NCBI GenBank assembly: GCA_934432675.1
Contig: CAKRYT010000002.1
Location: 124,001 to 188,000, forward strand
Direction: 5' to 3'
From: an uncultured Eubacteriales bacterium
GTDB lineage: Bacteria > Bacillota > Clostridia > Oscillospirales > CAG-272
Length of the DNA stretch: 64,000 nucleotides
Within the stretch, counting starts at the first letter, position 1, and each line of letters begins with the position of its first letter. Below are positions 7,230 through 16,437 of this stretch, one piece after another. Below the pieces are notes generated by a model. The model made no database searches, was not told the origin of the DNA, and worked only from the letters and a program-made list of their open reading frames with translations. The translations under genes were made by a program, and so were the position numbers.

Positions 7230-8516
7230 TCAGTGTTTCGGGATGAGTTTCTCCGCACCGCCCATGTAAGGGCGGAGCACCGCGGGGATGCGGACCGAGC
7301 CGTCTGCTTCCAGGTTGTTTTCAAGGAAGGCGATCAGCATACGCGGCGGGGCGACGACCGTATTGTTCAGCGTGTGGGCAAAATATTTGCCGTTCTCGCC
7401 GTTCACACGGATCCGCAGGCGGCGCGCCTGTGCGTCACCGAGGTTGGAGCAGGAGCCGACCTCAAAATACTTCTTCTGCCGCGGCGACCATGCCTCAACG
7501 TCGAGCGATTTGACTTTGAGGTCTGCGAGGTCACCCGAGCAGCATTCCAGCGTGCGGACGGGGATGTCCATGGAGCGGAAGAGATCGACGGTGTTCTGCC
7601 ACAGCTTGTCAAACCACATCTTGGAGTCCTCGGGCTTGCAGACGACGATCATCTCCTGTTTCTCAAACTGGTGGATGCGGTAAACGCCGCGCTCCTCGAT
7701 CCCGTGTGCACCCTTTTCCTTGCGGAAACAGGGGGAATAGGAGGTCAGGGTGTAGGGGAGTTTTTCCTCGGGGGTGATGGTGTCGATGAATTTGCCGATC
7801 ATGGAGTGCTCGGAGGTACCGATGAGGTAGAGGTCCTCGCCCTCGATCTTGTACATCATGTTTTCCATTTCGGCAAAGGACATGACCCCGGTCACCACAT
7901 CGGCACGGATCATGAAAGGCGGCACGCAGTAGGTGAAACCGCGATTAATCATGAAGTCGCGCGCATAGGAAATGACGGCGGAGTGCAGGCGGGCGATATC
8001 GCCCATGAGGTAATAGAAACCGTTGCCGGCGACGCGGCGCGCCGCATCCAGGTCAATGCCGTCAAAGCGTTCCATAATGTCGGTGTGATAGGGGATCTCG
8101 AAGTCGGGGACGACGGGCTCGCCGAAACGTTCGATCTCGACGTTCTCACTGTCGTCACGGCCGACGGGGACGGAGGGGTCAATGATGTTCGGAATGACCA
8201 TCATGATCTTTTTGATTTTTTCCTCGTACTCGCTTTCCAGCGTTTCGAGTTCCGCCAGGCGTTGCGCGTCTGCGGCGACCTGTGCCTTGACGGCCTCTGC
8301 CTCGGCGAGTTTCTTTTGCCCCATCAGGGCCCCGATCTGTTTCGAGAGTTTGTTGCGGTTTGCGCGCAGGGTGTCCGCCTCGGTCTTGAAACGGCGGAGC
8401 TCCGCGTCGAGCGCGATAACTTCATCGACGAGCGGCAGTTTCCGGTCCTGGAACTTCTTGCGGATGTTCTCCTTGACGGTCTCGGGATTTTCCCGAAGGA
8501 ATTTCATGTCGAGCAT
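7230..8516 (-). CDS. serS: Seryl-tRNA synthetase
   Basis: 428-residue class II synthetase that charges tRNA-Ser. The N-terminal MLDMKFLRENPETVKENI starts the long antiparallel coiled coil (about residues 1-100) that grips the tRNA-Ser variable arm. Motif 2 reads SPCFRKEKGAHGIEERGVYR and leads into HQFEKQEM. Motif 3 near the C terminus contains NGENGKYFAHTLNNT. The start at 8516 is chosen over an in-frame codon at 8678, which would sit inside the T-box. The gene is monocistronic, with a shared terminator at its end and a T-box in front. Confidence 0.97.
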   Translation of the reverse strand: MLDMKFLRENPETVKENIRKKFQDRKLPLVDEVIALDAELRRFKTEADTLRANRNKLSKQIGALMGQKKLAEAEAVKAQVAADAQRLAELETLESEYEEKIKKIMMVIPNIIDPSVPVGRDDSENVEIERFGEPVVPDFEIPYHTDIMERFDGIDLDAARRVAGNGFYYLMGDIARLHSAVISYARDFMINRGFTYCVPPFMIRADVVTGVMSFAEMENMMYKIEGEDLYLIGTSEHSMIGKFIDTITPEEKLPYTLTSYSPCFRKEKGAHGIEERGVYRIHQFEKQEMIVVCKPEDSKMWFDKLWQNTVDLFRSMDIPVRTLECCSGDLADLKVKSLDVEAWSPRQKKYFEVGSCSNLGDAQARRLRIRVNGENGKYFAHTLNNTVVAPPRMLIAFLENNLEADGSVRIPAVLRPYMGGAEKLIPKH

Positions 8517-8552
8517 TGTATCGATCCTCCGATTTTGATGACGATTTTGAGA

Positions 8553-8790
8553 AAAATAAAAAGCACCCCTGCGACAAGGGTGCAAAAACGCACGGTACCA
8601 CCTTGGTGTTTCACTCTCTCGCACTGACGCGGCGGGCACGGCGCGGCTCATCGCCGGCGGCTCGGGAGCGGAATTCACCGTCGGGCATCGTCGGGTGCGT
8701 CACAGCCTCGCACACCCGTCTCTTGGAGCGACCCGTTTCGGTTACTTTTCTCCGTCATGGCTTTTCGTATTCGTGTTTCGACTTTACCGT
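8553..8790 (-). ncRNA. T-box riboswitch upstream of serS
   Basis: Read on the minus strand, the antiterminator bulge AAGGTGGTACCGTG is followed by a terminator GCACCCTTGTCGCAGGGGTGC with a T-rich tail (8553-8583). The 5' part shows a stem I with GAGAAAAGTAACCG. The likely specifier is UCC (8670-8672) in the context GTGAAT-UCC-GC, coding Ser and followed by a purine. A UUC reading one base earlier is less likely because a C follows it. Uncharged tRNA-Ser would stabilise the antiterminator and switch serS on. Confidence 0.9.
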
Positions 8791-8795
8791 GTATT

Positions 8796-8824
8796 ATTAT
8801 ATCCAAGCGTCCCCCGTTTGTCAA
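8796..8824 (-). promoter_or_regulatory. Promoter of the T-box-serS transcript
   Basis: On the minus strand TTGACA (8824-8819), 17-bp spacer, TATAAT (8801-8796). Confidence 0.9.
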
Positions 8825-8947
8825 GCGGTTTTTCACGCGGCGGGCAGACGACGTTTTTCGCGGGGCAGGGCCGTCGTCGGTCTTGCAAAAAACGTATGCC
8901 CGGCGCGCAAAAACGGGTATTAACCGTCGCCGTGCCCGAAACCGTCG
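8825..8947. other. Gene-free spacer between serS promoter and pheST terminator
   Basis: No start codon with a ribosome site, no tRNA-like fold and no convincing repeat was seen in this stretch. It separates two minus-strand transcription units. Confidence 0.6.
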
Positions 8948-8985
8948 AAAAACCGCGCGGAGCCGTATTTTACGGCTCCGCGCGG
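8948..8985 (-). terminator. Terminator of the pheST operon
   Basis: 15-bp arms beginning CCGCGCGGAGCCGTA, three-base loop, followed on the minus strand by TTTTT. The stem again contains the GGAGCCGTA core seen in other terminators here. Confidence 0.88.
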
Positions 8986-9055
8986 CGGTTGTATGGGGAA
9001 AATGTCCGTGTACCCGACGCGGGTGCGACGGTAGTGTCCGGCGCGGGGCTCCGCG

Positions 9056-11461
9056 TCAGCGGATGGAGATATGCAGGCGGAAGGCGAGGGACTTCAAAAT
9101 CTTCTCGACGAATTTATCGACCGCCTCGGGGGCGAGGGGCTCGTCCCCCGTCGGGAGGAAGGTAAGGCCGAACGCCATCGATTTCTTGCCGGCACCGATC
9201 TGCTCGGAACGGTAGACGTCGAAGAGGTCGATGTCACTCACCTGCTTGCAGGCGGAACGGATGGCATCGGTAATCTCGCCGCAGGTGACCGCCTCGTCGG
9301 CAACGAGCGCGAGGTCGCGCGTGACGGCAGGGAATTTCGGAACGGGGGCAAAACGGATGAGTTCCGGGAAGGCGGCAGAGAGTTTCTCAAAGTCGATCTC
9401 CCCCACGTAGACGTTGCCGGCGAGTTCCGCCGCCTCGGCGACCTCATAGGACAGCCGCCCGAAGTAACCGATCTCCTCCTCGGCGAGCAGGATCTTCGCC
9501 GTCTCGCCCGGGTGGAGGAACGGCTGTGCGCCGCGCTCGTAGGTGAGGCGGATGCCGAAGACATCGGCGATCGCCTCGGGGGCACCCTTCGCCGTGAAGA
9601 ACGTCTCCCCCTCGCCGTAAAGTCCGAAGCAAAGCGTCTGTTTCTCGGTCGGCAGGGACTTCGCCTCGCCCGGGATAAAGCGATTGGCAAGTTCAAAGAA
9701 TCTGCCGCCGGCATGCCCGCGCTTCTGGTTATGCGAGAGGATCGAGAGCATGGAGGGGACGAGGGTGGAACGCATGATCGCGTAGTTTTCGCTGAGCGGG
9801 TTTTGGAGGGCGACGACGTTCCTGCGACGGTCGTTCTCGGGCAGGCGCAGAAGGTCAAGATCTGCCAGCGCATAGAACGAGTAATTGATGAGTTCAAAGT
9901 ACCCTTCTTCGACCAGCGTGTCTTTCAGTTTCAGGGTCTGCTGCTGCGCCTTGGTGTAGCCGCCCGCCGTGATGGACGCGGGGGTCATGAGGCGAGGCGT
10001 AATGTGCTCGTAGCCGTACATTTTGATGATGTCCTCGGCAAGGTCGGGGTAGTCCTCGATGTCCTCGCGGAAGAGCGGTGCCACCGCCGTCAGGGCATCC
10101 CCGCTGACCGTGACGGTGTACTGCATACGCGTCAGGATATTGACGACCGTCGTGCGCGGCACCTCAATCCCGAGCACGCGGTTGAGTTTTTCAAACGAGG
10201 TGGTGATGGTCGTGGGCTCCGGATGCTCGCACGCGCGGCGGTCGACGTGGGTCGCCGTCACGGTGCCGCAACCCAGTTCCTCCACGAGGTGGAGGGCACG
10301 CGCCATGGCTTTCCCGGTCGTGTATTCGTCCACGCCTTTTTCATAGCGATGGGAGGAATCGGAGGACTGGCCGAGGGCGCGGGAGGTATGCCGGATGTTG
10401 TCGCGCGCGAACTTGGCGCACTCAAAGAGCACCTCTGCCGTCGTCGGCTTGATCTCGCTGTTGAGGCCGCCCATGACGCCCGCGAGGGCGACCGGCTTTT
10501 CCGCGTCGCAGATGACGAGGACCTCCGGGTTCAGGTCAAAGGTCTTTTCGTCGAGGGTGGTGATCTTTTCCCCCGCCGCGGCACGGCGCACGACGATCTT
10601 CTCCCCCGCAAGGTCGGAGAGATCGAAGGCGTGCATCGGCTGACCGAGTTCGGTCAGGACGTAGTTCGTGATGTCGACGATGGCGTTGATCGGTTTGTGC
10701 CCCGTCAGGAGCAGGCGGCGTCGCATCCAGAGCGGGGAGCGCACGATCCGCACGTCCTTTACGTAGTGCCCGATGTAGCGCGGGCAGAGATCGGGTGCCT
10801 CCACGGTGACGTCGATCGCATCCTTACCCTCCGCCGTGGCGGTGTAGTGCCCGTCCGGCTCCGTCAGGGGTCTGTCCAGTTTCGCCGCGAGTTCGCGCGC
10901 GATGCCGAACACCGACTGGCAGTGCGGGAGGTTGGCGGTGATGGAGACGTCCCACACCTCGTCGTCGAGGCCGAGGACGGTCTTGACGTCCGTCCCGGGG
11001 GCGGTGTCCTCGGGCAGGATCAGGATGCCGTACACGCCGGCACCCTCAAACCAGTCGTCGTCGATACCGAGTTCCTCCCCGGAGCAGAGCATACCGTTCG
11101 ACGGCGTGCCGAGAAGTTTGCCGTTCTTGATGGTGACGACCTTGCCCTCACGCCCGATGACGGTCGCGCCGTGGAGCGCGACGGGGACGTGGTCGCCCGC
11201 CTTGATATTGGAGGCACCGGTGACGATCTGGATGTCGTCACCGTAGGCACCGCAGTCCACGTGGCAGATATGCAGGTGCTCGGAGTTTTCCATTTTCTCG
11301 ACCGAGGCGAGCCGCCCGACGACCACCCCGGAGATGTCCGGTGCGGCACCGCGGCGTTCCTCAACTTCCAGCCCGCAGGAGAAAAGGCTCGTCTCAATCG
11401 TATCGTTGTCAATGCCGCGCAGATCGACCAGATCGCGCAGCCAGCTGATCGGCAGTAACAT
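9056..11461 (-). CDS. pheT: Phenylalanyl-tRNA synthetase beta subunit
   Basis: 801 residues, full length. Domains in order: N-terminal B1 with an EMAP-type tRNA-binding fold (about residues 40-150, containing HLHICHVDCG and GTPSNGMLCSGEELG), the B3/B4 editing region (about 200-370, including MHAFDLSDL), B5 (about 400-470), the catalytic-like B6/B7 core, and the C-terminal FDX-ACB domain (about 705-800, APVPKFPAVTRDLALV). It assembles with PheS as an alpha2-beta2 enzyme charging tRNA-Phe. It starts 14 bp after the pheS stop and ends in a strong terminator. Confidence 0.97.
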   Translation of the reverse strand: MLLPISWLRDLVDLRGIDNDTIETSLFSCGLEVEERRGAAPDISGVVVGRLASVEKMENSEHLHICHVDCGAYGDDIQIVTGASNIKAGDHVPVALHGATVIGREGKVVTIKNGKLLGTPSNGMLCSGEELGIDDDWFEGAGVYGILILPEDTAPGTDVKTVLGLDDEVWDVSITANLPHCQSVFGIARELAAKLDRPLTEPDGHYTATAEGKDAIDVTVEAPDLCPRYIGHYVKDVRIVRSPLWMRRRLLLTGHKPINAIVDITNYVLTELGQPMHAFDLSDLAGEKIVVRRAAAGEKITTLDEKTFDLNPEVLVICDAEKPVALAGVMGGLNSEIKPTTAEVLFECAKFARDNIRHTSRALGQSSDSSHRYEKGVDEYTTGKAMARALHLVEELGCGTVTATHVDRRACEHPEPTTITTSFEKLNRVLGIEVPRTTVVNILTRMQYTVTVSGDALTAVAPLFREDIEDYPDLAEDIIKMYGYEHITPRLMTPASITAGGYTKAQQQTLKLKDTLVEEGYFELINYSFYALADLDLLRLPENDRRRNVVALQNPLSENYAIMRSTLVPSMLSILSHNQKRGHAGGRFFELANRFIPGEAKSLPTEKQTLCFGLYGEGETFFTAKGAPEAIADVFGIRLTYERGAQPFLHPGETAKILLAEEEIGYFGRLSYEVAEAAELAGNVYVGEIDFEKLSAAFPELIRFAPVPKFPAVTRDLALVADEAVTCGEITDAIRSACKQVSDIDLFDVYRSEQIGAGKKSMAFGLTFLPTGDEPLAPEAVDKFVEKILKSLAFRLHISIR

Positions 11462-11475
11462 GGTCGGTGCCCCCC

Positions 11476-12498
11476 TTACTTACGGAACTGGCGGAGGATC
11501 GACTGATCCCCGTCGTAGAGAATGTGAATGTTGTTGATGCCGTATTTGAGCATGGCGATGCGGTCCAGCCCCGCGCCGAACGCGAGCCCCGACCATTCGT
11601 CCGGGTTGAGCCCGCAGTTTTCGATGACGCGGCGGTTGACCACCCCGCCGCCGAGGATCTCGATCCAGCCGGTGCCCTTGCAAAGGCGGCAGCCGACGCC
11701 CCCGCACTCACAGCAGGAGACGTCCACCTCGACGGACGGCTCGGTGAACGGGAAGTAGGAGGGGCGGAAACGCGTCTTGGTATCGGGGGTGAACATGGCT
11801 TTCGCCAGGGTGTCCAGCAACCCCTGCAAATCGCAGAGCGACAGATTTTTGTCAATCACGAGCCCCTCGATCTGATGGAACATCGGGGTATGGGTCGCGT
11901 CGTCGTCACAACGGAAGACACGCCCCGGCATGACTACCTTGAACGGCGGTTTCATGGTTTCGAGGCAGTGGATCTGCCCCGGGGAGGTGTGCGTGCGGAG
12001 CATGACGTCCTCCGCGATGTAGAAGGTATCCTGCTTGTCCCGTGCCGGGTGGTCCTTCGGGGTGTTCAGTGCCGTGAAGTTGTGATAGTCGTCCTCGACC
12101 TCACGCCCCTCGTAGACCTTGAAACCCATGCCGATAAAGACCTCGCAGAGCCGTGCCCTGACCAGGTTGGTCGGATGGATGGCACCGAGCGACGCCCGCT
12201 TCGCCGGCATGGTGATATCCACCTGCTCGCTGGCGTACTTTGCCGCGAGTTCCTCGGCGGCGATGCGCTCTTCGAGTGCTTTGAAACGTTCCTGCACGGA
12301 GTCCTTGAAGGCGTTGATGAGTTTACCGATCGTCGGGCGTTCCTCCCTCGGATAGTTGCCCAGTTCCTTCATGAGCGCGGTGATGCTCCCCGCCCTGCCG
12401 AGGTATTTGGCGAAGAAGTCTTTGAGCCCCTCACCGGATCTGACTTCCGCGAGTGCTTCATCCACGCGGGCTTCGAGTGCCTTGATTTTCTCTTTCAT
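11476..12498 (-). CDS. pheS: Phenylalanyl-tRNA synthetase alpha subunit
   Basis: 340 residues with the N-terminal coiled coil (about 1-85) and the class II catalytic core. Motif 2 reads MPGRVFRCDDDATHTPMFHQ and motif 3 contains GLAFGAGLDRIAMLKYG. A Cys-rich segment CCECGGVGCRLCKGTGW is present, as in many bacterial PheS. The ATG at 12498 follows GAGGAT. An in-frame extension to 12711 would cross the promoter and is rejected. First gene of pheST. The untranslated leader is only about 28 nt, so there is no room for a T-box, unlike serS and trpB in this window. Confidence 0.96.
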   Translation of the reverse strand: MKEKIKALEARVDEALAEVRSGEGLKDFFAKYLGRAGSITALMKELGNYPREERPTIGKLINAFKDSVQERFKALEERIAAEELAAKYASEQVDITMPAKRASLGAIHPTNLVRARLCEVFIGMGFKVYEGREVEDDYHNFTALNTPKDHPARDKQDTFYIAEDVMLRTHTSPGQIHCLETMKPPFKVVMPGRVFRCDDDATHTPMFHQIEGLVIDKNLSLCDLQGLLDTLAKAMFTPDTKTRFRPSYFPFTEPSVEVDVSCCECGGVGCRLCKGTGWIEILGGGVVNRRVIENCGLNPDEWSGLAFGAGLDRIAMLKYGINNIHILYDGDQSILRQFRK

Positions 12499-12532
12499 AC
12501 GGATATCCTCTACCGTCAAAATGATATACAAT

Positions 12533-12560
12533 ATTATACTCTCTTTTTGGGACTTGTCAA
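12533..12560 (-). promoter_or_regulatory. Promoter of pheST
   Basis: On the minus strand TTGACA (12560-12555), 16-bp spacer, TATAAT (12538-12533). The -35 box lies directly beside the tail of the preceding terminator. Confidence 0.85.
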
Positions 12561-12569
12561 CGATAACCA

Positions 12570-12599
12570 AAAAGAAGTCGGGGCACCCGGCACCCCGAC
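12570..12599 (-). terminator. Terminator after the metallophosphoesterase gene
   Basis: GTCGGGG/CCCCGAC stem with a 9-base loop, followed on the minus strand by TTCTTTTTGG. The ~155 bp between it and the gene's stop contains no other recognisable feature. Confidence 0.75.
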
Positions 12600-12754
12600 G
12601 GGGTCTCACGGGTGCCGCCGACGGGGCAACGCGGGGGCAGGGAAAGACGGCATCCGACCGACGGACCATGCCGCCGGGAGGCGGGGAGGAGTCCTGCCGG
12701 CGGGCACGCAACGCCCCCGGCGGAAAACACGGGTCCTGTCGCCCGGCGGGACGG

Positions 12755-13462
12755 TTACTCGGAGAGGCGGAGGCAGAGGATCTCGCGCGGGTTGGCGATG
12801 CGCGGGAGGCGCGAGGGCTTCACCCCGCGGGAGACGAGCAGGTGCCCCTCGTCGTAAAAGCCGGAGGTGTAGCGGGGGAAGAGCCCCTGCCCCGGGGCAT
12901 ACACGCCGTGGCCGAAAAAACGCCACTGTCCGCCGTGCGCGTGCCCCGAGACCGTCAGGTCGATCCCGCGGCCGCGGATATAGCGGTCATAGTATTCCGG
13001 GTGATGGGAGAGCAGGATTTTATAACCCGCGGCCGCGGCAAACCGGCGGAGAAACGCGAGGTCCGGGGTACGCCCCTTTCGGTAGCGGGCGGAGGAGAGC
13101 CCGCCGAGCAGAACGCCGCCGAACGACTCATAGGTGTCTTCGAGACGGTGGACGCCGAGCCGTTCCATCACGGCGGCGAGGTCCCGGGGCAACGTGTGGT
13201 CGTGATTGCCGCGCGACCAGAAGAGGGCACAGTGCGGAGCCAGGATTTCCAGGCACCGCGCTGCCTCTGCCGTTGCATAGCGTCGCCGCCGGGGCGGCGA
13301 CTCGAAGAGGTCGCCGACGAAAAGGCAGGCATCCGGCGCGAGGGAGAGCACCCGCTCTGCCGTCTCCTCTCCGCGGCGGTCGTGCAGGTCGGCGACGACG
13401 GCGAGCGTGAGCGCGGTGCCCGTGCCCGGAATATCATAGGTCGTGACCGTCAGTGCCCCCAT
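12755..13462 (-). CDS. Calcineurin-like metallophosphoesterase (YaeI-like)
   Basis: 235 residues with all metal-binding blocks of the family in order: VADLHD near the N terminus, GDLFE, GNHDH, LLSHHPE and SGHAHGGQ. Such enzymes bind two divalent metals and cleave phosphomono- or diesters. The closest recognisable group is the YaeI/YkuE type acting on lipid or cyclic phosphates, but substrate is not inferable. No signal peptide or membrane segment is visible. The ATG at 13462 follows GGGAGG; upstream in-frame codons lie in the promoter. It is transcribed divergently from topB. Confidence 0.87.
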   Translation of the reverse strand: MGALTVTTYDIPGTGTALTLAVVADLHDRRGEETAERVLSLAPDACLFVGDLFESPPRRRRYATAEAARCLEILAPHCALFWSRGNHDHTLPRDLAAVMERLGVHRLEDTYESFGGVLLGGLSSARYRKGRTPDLAFLRRFAAAAGYKILLSHHPEYYDRYIRGRGIDLTVSGHAHGGQWRFFGHGVYAPGQGLFPRYTSGFYDEGHLLVSRGVKPSRLPRIANPREILCLRLSE

Positions 13463-13495
13463 GCCGTCGTCCTCCCGTTCTTTTCTGATATTTTC

Positions 13496-13524
13496 AGTAT
13501 ATCGGCCTACGGACGTTTTGTCAA
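13496..13524 (-). promoter_or_regulatory. Promoter of the metallophosphoesterase gene
   Basis: On the minus strand TTGACA (13524-13519), 17-bp spacer, TATACT (13501-13496). Its -35 box is 6 bp from the -35 box of the divergent topB promoter. Confidence 0.85.
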
Positions 13525-13530
13525 TCATGT

Positions 13531-13559
13531 TTGACACCGGGGACATCTCATGCTACAAT
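13531..13559 (+). promoter_or_regulatory. Promoter of topB
   Basis: TTGACA (13531-13536), 17-bp spacer, TACAAT (13554-13559). It lies back to back with the metallophosphoesterase promoter. Confidence 0.87.
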
Positions 13560-13590
13560 AAAAAAGAGATTTCACAAGTGAGGCGGGAGC

Positions 13591-16437
13591 ATGGTTTTAA
13601 TCATCGCGGAAAAACCGAGCCTTGGGCGCAACATCGCGGGTGCCATCGGCGGGATGCAGAAAAAGAACGGTTATATGGAGGGTGGGGAATACCTGGTCAC
13701 CTGGGTATTCGGACACCTCTTTTCTCTCGCGGACATCGAGCACTATGCCCCCGCTCCGGCGGGCACGCGCGGCTGGACCTTTTCCAATCTGCCCTGTTTC
13801 CCGAAGACCTTTGACTACCAACTCGCCGGGGATGACGGCGTCAAGCGGCAGTATGCGCTCATCGAGACGCTCTGCAACCGTCCCGACGTGACGGCGATCG
13901 TCAACGCGGGGGACGCGGACCGCGAAGGTGAGATCATCGTGCGTACCTGCGTGCGGAAGGCCCTGAAAAGCGAAAAACCGCTCCTGCGCCTGTGGCTCCC
14001 CGACCAGACCCCGGAGACCATCCGCTCGGCACTCGCCGAGATGCAGCCCGACAGCGCGTACGACAACCTCGCCGCAGAAGGGTATGCCCGCACCTATATC
14101 GACTGGCTGTGGGGCGTCAACCTCACGCGTTACGCCTCCATCATCTCGGGGAGGCTGCTGCGCGTCGGCCGCGTGATCGTACCGATCGTCAAGGCGATTT
14201 ACGACCGCGACCTCGCCATCCGCGGTTTCACCCCGGAGAAGTATTACGGCGTGGCCTCCCGCACCGAGGTCGGCGGGGAAGAACTGCTGCTCACCTCCAA
14301 GGAGGAATTCCGCGGCGCGGACCTCGCCGCCGCCGAGGCGGCGGCACGCGCTCTCTCGGACAAATACAATGCCGCCGTCACCGTCGTGACCGACAAAAAA
14401 TCCAAAGAGGACATCCTGCCGCCGGGCAAACTCTATTCGCTCTCGACCTTACAGAACGTCCTCGGCAAAAAATGCAAGATGTCCATGAAAGACTCGCTCG
14501 ATACCGTGCAGGGGCTTTACGAGCGCGGCTTTCTCACCTACCCGCGTACCAACTCGGAATACCTTGCCACCGCTGAAAAAGGCAAGGTGCGCCAGATCCT
14601 CGCGGGGATTGCAAAACTGGGGTACCCCGTGGCTTTCCGGGACTCCAAGTATATTTTCGATGACAGCAAGATCGAGTCGCACTCGGCACTCACTCCGACC
14701 TACAAGATCCCGAAACAGGAGGATCTGAACGCACGGGAAAAACAGGTTTACAGCACCGTCTTCCGCCGTTTCGTCGCCGTATTCTGCGACCATCCCTGCC
14801 GGGTGGAGCGGAGTGAACTGCACCTGCAATGCGGGGAGTACGAGGAGTTTGTCCTGAAAGGGACTGCCATCCTCGACGCGGGCTGGACGAAGTTCGACGA
14901 CTACACCAAAAAGGATAAGTTTCTGCCGAACCTCGCGGTCGGCGACAGGGTGGAGACGGCGTTCGCCCCACAGGAAAAGGAGACCACGCCGCCGCGCCAT
15001 TACACCATCGAGACGCTGAACAACTATCTGAAAAACCCCTTTAAGGAAGAACGGGCGGGTGCCGGCAACGAGGAGCGCGCAGGCAACGGCGGTGAAGAAG
15101 GCGCGAGCGACGAAGAGGACTATCGCGCCATCTTCGAGGGGCTCGAACTCGGGACCGAGGCGACGCGCACCGGCATCATCGACAACGCGCGGAGCTCCAA
15201 GTATATCGAACTGCAAAAGGACACCTATCTCATCCTGCCGGACGGGGAGTATCTCATCGAGACGCTGACCGACCTCGGCATCGTGATGGACAAATACAAG
15301 ACCTCCGAGATGGGGCAGGCACTGAAAAAAGTGTTTCGCGGTACCATCACGGTGGAGGACAGCACCCGTCTTGCCGAGGAGGAGATCCGTGAGGTCTTCT
15401 CCCACAAGGAAGAGGCACTCGCCCGCGTCGGGGACACCGGCACCGAGGGCGAGATCATCGGCACCTGCCCCGTCTGCGGCGGGCAGGTCATCCGCGGTGC
15501 GCGCGCCTATGCCTGTGAGAGGGAGGGGTGCACCTTCCGCGTCGGACTGCACATCTGCCGCCGCGCCATTTCCCCCGATCTCGTCAAGACGCTGCTCGAC
15601 GGCGGGCGCACGCCGATCATTGACGGCTTCGTCTCCAAGAACAACCGTCGTTTTTCCTCCGCGCTCATCCTGAAAGAGGGCAAGGTCGTTTTCGACATGG
15701 AGGAGAGCCGGGACGGCGAGACGATCCCCGGGGTGAAGTGCCCCGTGTGCGGCAAGAAAATGGAATACGGTCGGTTTGACTACCGTTGCAGTGCCAAGAA
15801 ATGCGGTTTCCGCGTCGGGCGGACCGTCCTCGGGTGCAAGATCCCGGAGGAGGCACTCGCCGCGCTCGCAGGGACGGGAATCACACCGCATCTCGACGGT
15901 TTCGTCTCCAAAACGGACGGGACACGCCACGGGGGGTATCTTGCCCTGCGCGGCGGTGAGGCGAAGATCGTTTTCCAGGACGCCGAACTGCCGATACCCA
16001 ACCACGAGGAGCCGAAAACTGCGGCTCCGCGCCGTAAAAAGGCCGATGCGGCGGGTACGCCCTCGGGCGGCAAAAAACGCGCCGCCGGCACGGCGGGGGG
16101 CAGCGACACGGCGGGCGGCACCGCTCCGACCGGCGATGCGGGCAACGCGGGTGCAGCGGCACCGGCTCCGCAACCGACGGCACCGACCCCGATCGGGGTC
16201 TGCCCCTTATGCGGGGGACAGGTGGTGCGCGGGCGGCAGAACTGGGGTTGTATGGGTTATAAGAACGGCTGTCGTTTCCGCATCCCGTTCGTTTATGCGG
16301 GTTATGCGCTCACGGAGGAGGATGCCAAGGCGATTCTCACGCGCGGCCGCACGAAGGTTATCCGTTTACACGACGACCGCACCTACGTGCTCAAACTGCA
16401 AGGCGGCGTCGTGACGCACGAGGAGGAATCACTGTGA
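13591..16437 (+). CDS. topB: DNA topoisomerase III (type IA) with zinc-ribbon tail
   Basis: 948 residues. The Toprim domain starts at residue 1 (LIIAEKPSLGRNIA) and carries NAGDADREGEII. The catalytic Tyr is Tyr317 in GFLTYPRTNSEYL. After the four-domain core come three zinc ribbons: CPVCGG near residue 625, CPVCGK near 715 and CPLCGG near 870. The last two are separated by a ~60-residue Ala/Gly/Pro/Lys linker. TopB relaxes and decatenates single-stranded DNA crossings. Its size is above the usual ~700 because of the ribbon tail. Its stop overlaps the GTG of the HAD gene. The coding sequence carries a GGAGCCG/CGGCTCC inverted motif at 16008-16028. Confidence 0.95.
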   Translation: MVLIIAEKPSLGRNIAGAIGGMQKKNGYMEGGEYLVTWVFGHLFSLADIEHYAPAPAGTRGWTFSNLPCFPKTFDYQLAGDDGVKRQYALIETLCNRPDVTAIVNAGDADREGEIIVRTCVRKALKSEKPLLRLWLPDQTPETIRSALAEMQPDSAYDNLAAEGYARTYIDWLWGVNLTRYASIISGRLLRVGRVIVPIVKAIYDRDLAIRGFTPEKYYGVASRTEVGGEELLLTSKEEFRGADLAAAEAAARALSDKYNAAVTVVTDKKSKEDILPPGKLYSLSTLQNVLGKKCKMSMKDSLDTVQGLYERGFLTYPRTNSEYLATAEKGKVRQILAGIAKLGYPVAFRDSKYIFDDSKIESHSALTPTYKIPKQEDLNAREKQVYSTVFRRFVAVFCDHPCRVERSELHLQCGEYEEFVLKGTAILDAGWTKFDDYTKKDKFLPNLAVGDRVETAFAPQEKETTPPRHYTIETLNNYLKNPFKEERAGAGNEERAGNGGEEGASDEEDYRAIFEGLELGTEATRTGIIDNARSSKYIELQKDTYLILPDGEYLIETLTDLGIVMDKYKTSEMGQALKKVFRGTITVEDSTRLAEEEIREVFSHKEEALARVGDTGTEGEIIGTCPVCGGQVIRGARAYACEREGCTFRVGLHICRRAISPDLVKTLLDGGRTPIIDGFVSKNNRRFSSALILKEGKVVFDMEESRDGETIPGVKCPVCGKKMEYGRFDYRCSAKKCGFRVGRTVLGCKIPEEALAALAGTGITPHLDGFVSKTDGTRHGGYLALRGGEAKIVFQDAELPIPNHEEPKTAAPRRKKADAAGTPSGGKKRAAGTAGGSDTAGGTAPTGDAGNAGAAAPAPQPTAPTPIGVCPLCGGQVVRGRQNWGCMGYKNGCRFRIPFVYAGYALTEEDAKAILTRGRTKVIRLHDDRTYVLKLQGGVVTHEEESL

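Noticed and set aside
9071..11458. 795-codon plus-strand frame opposite pheT
   Set aside because: Mirror of the pheT codon pattern; the protein is Arg/Asp/Val-rich with no motif.
16008..16028. GGAGCCG/CGGCTCC hairpin inside topB as a terminator
   Set aside because: It lies in the middle of an intact frame (linker region), without a T tract; kept only as part of the shared-motif observation.
14449..16173. 574-codon minus-strand frame inside topB
   Set aside because: Antisense shadow of the topoisomerase core and zinc ribbons.
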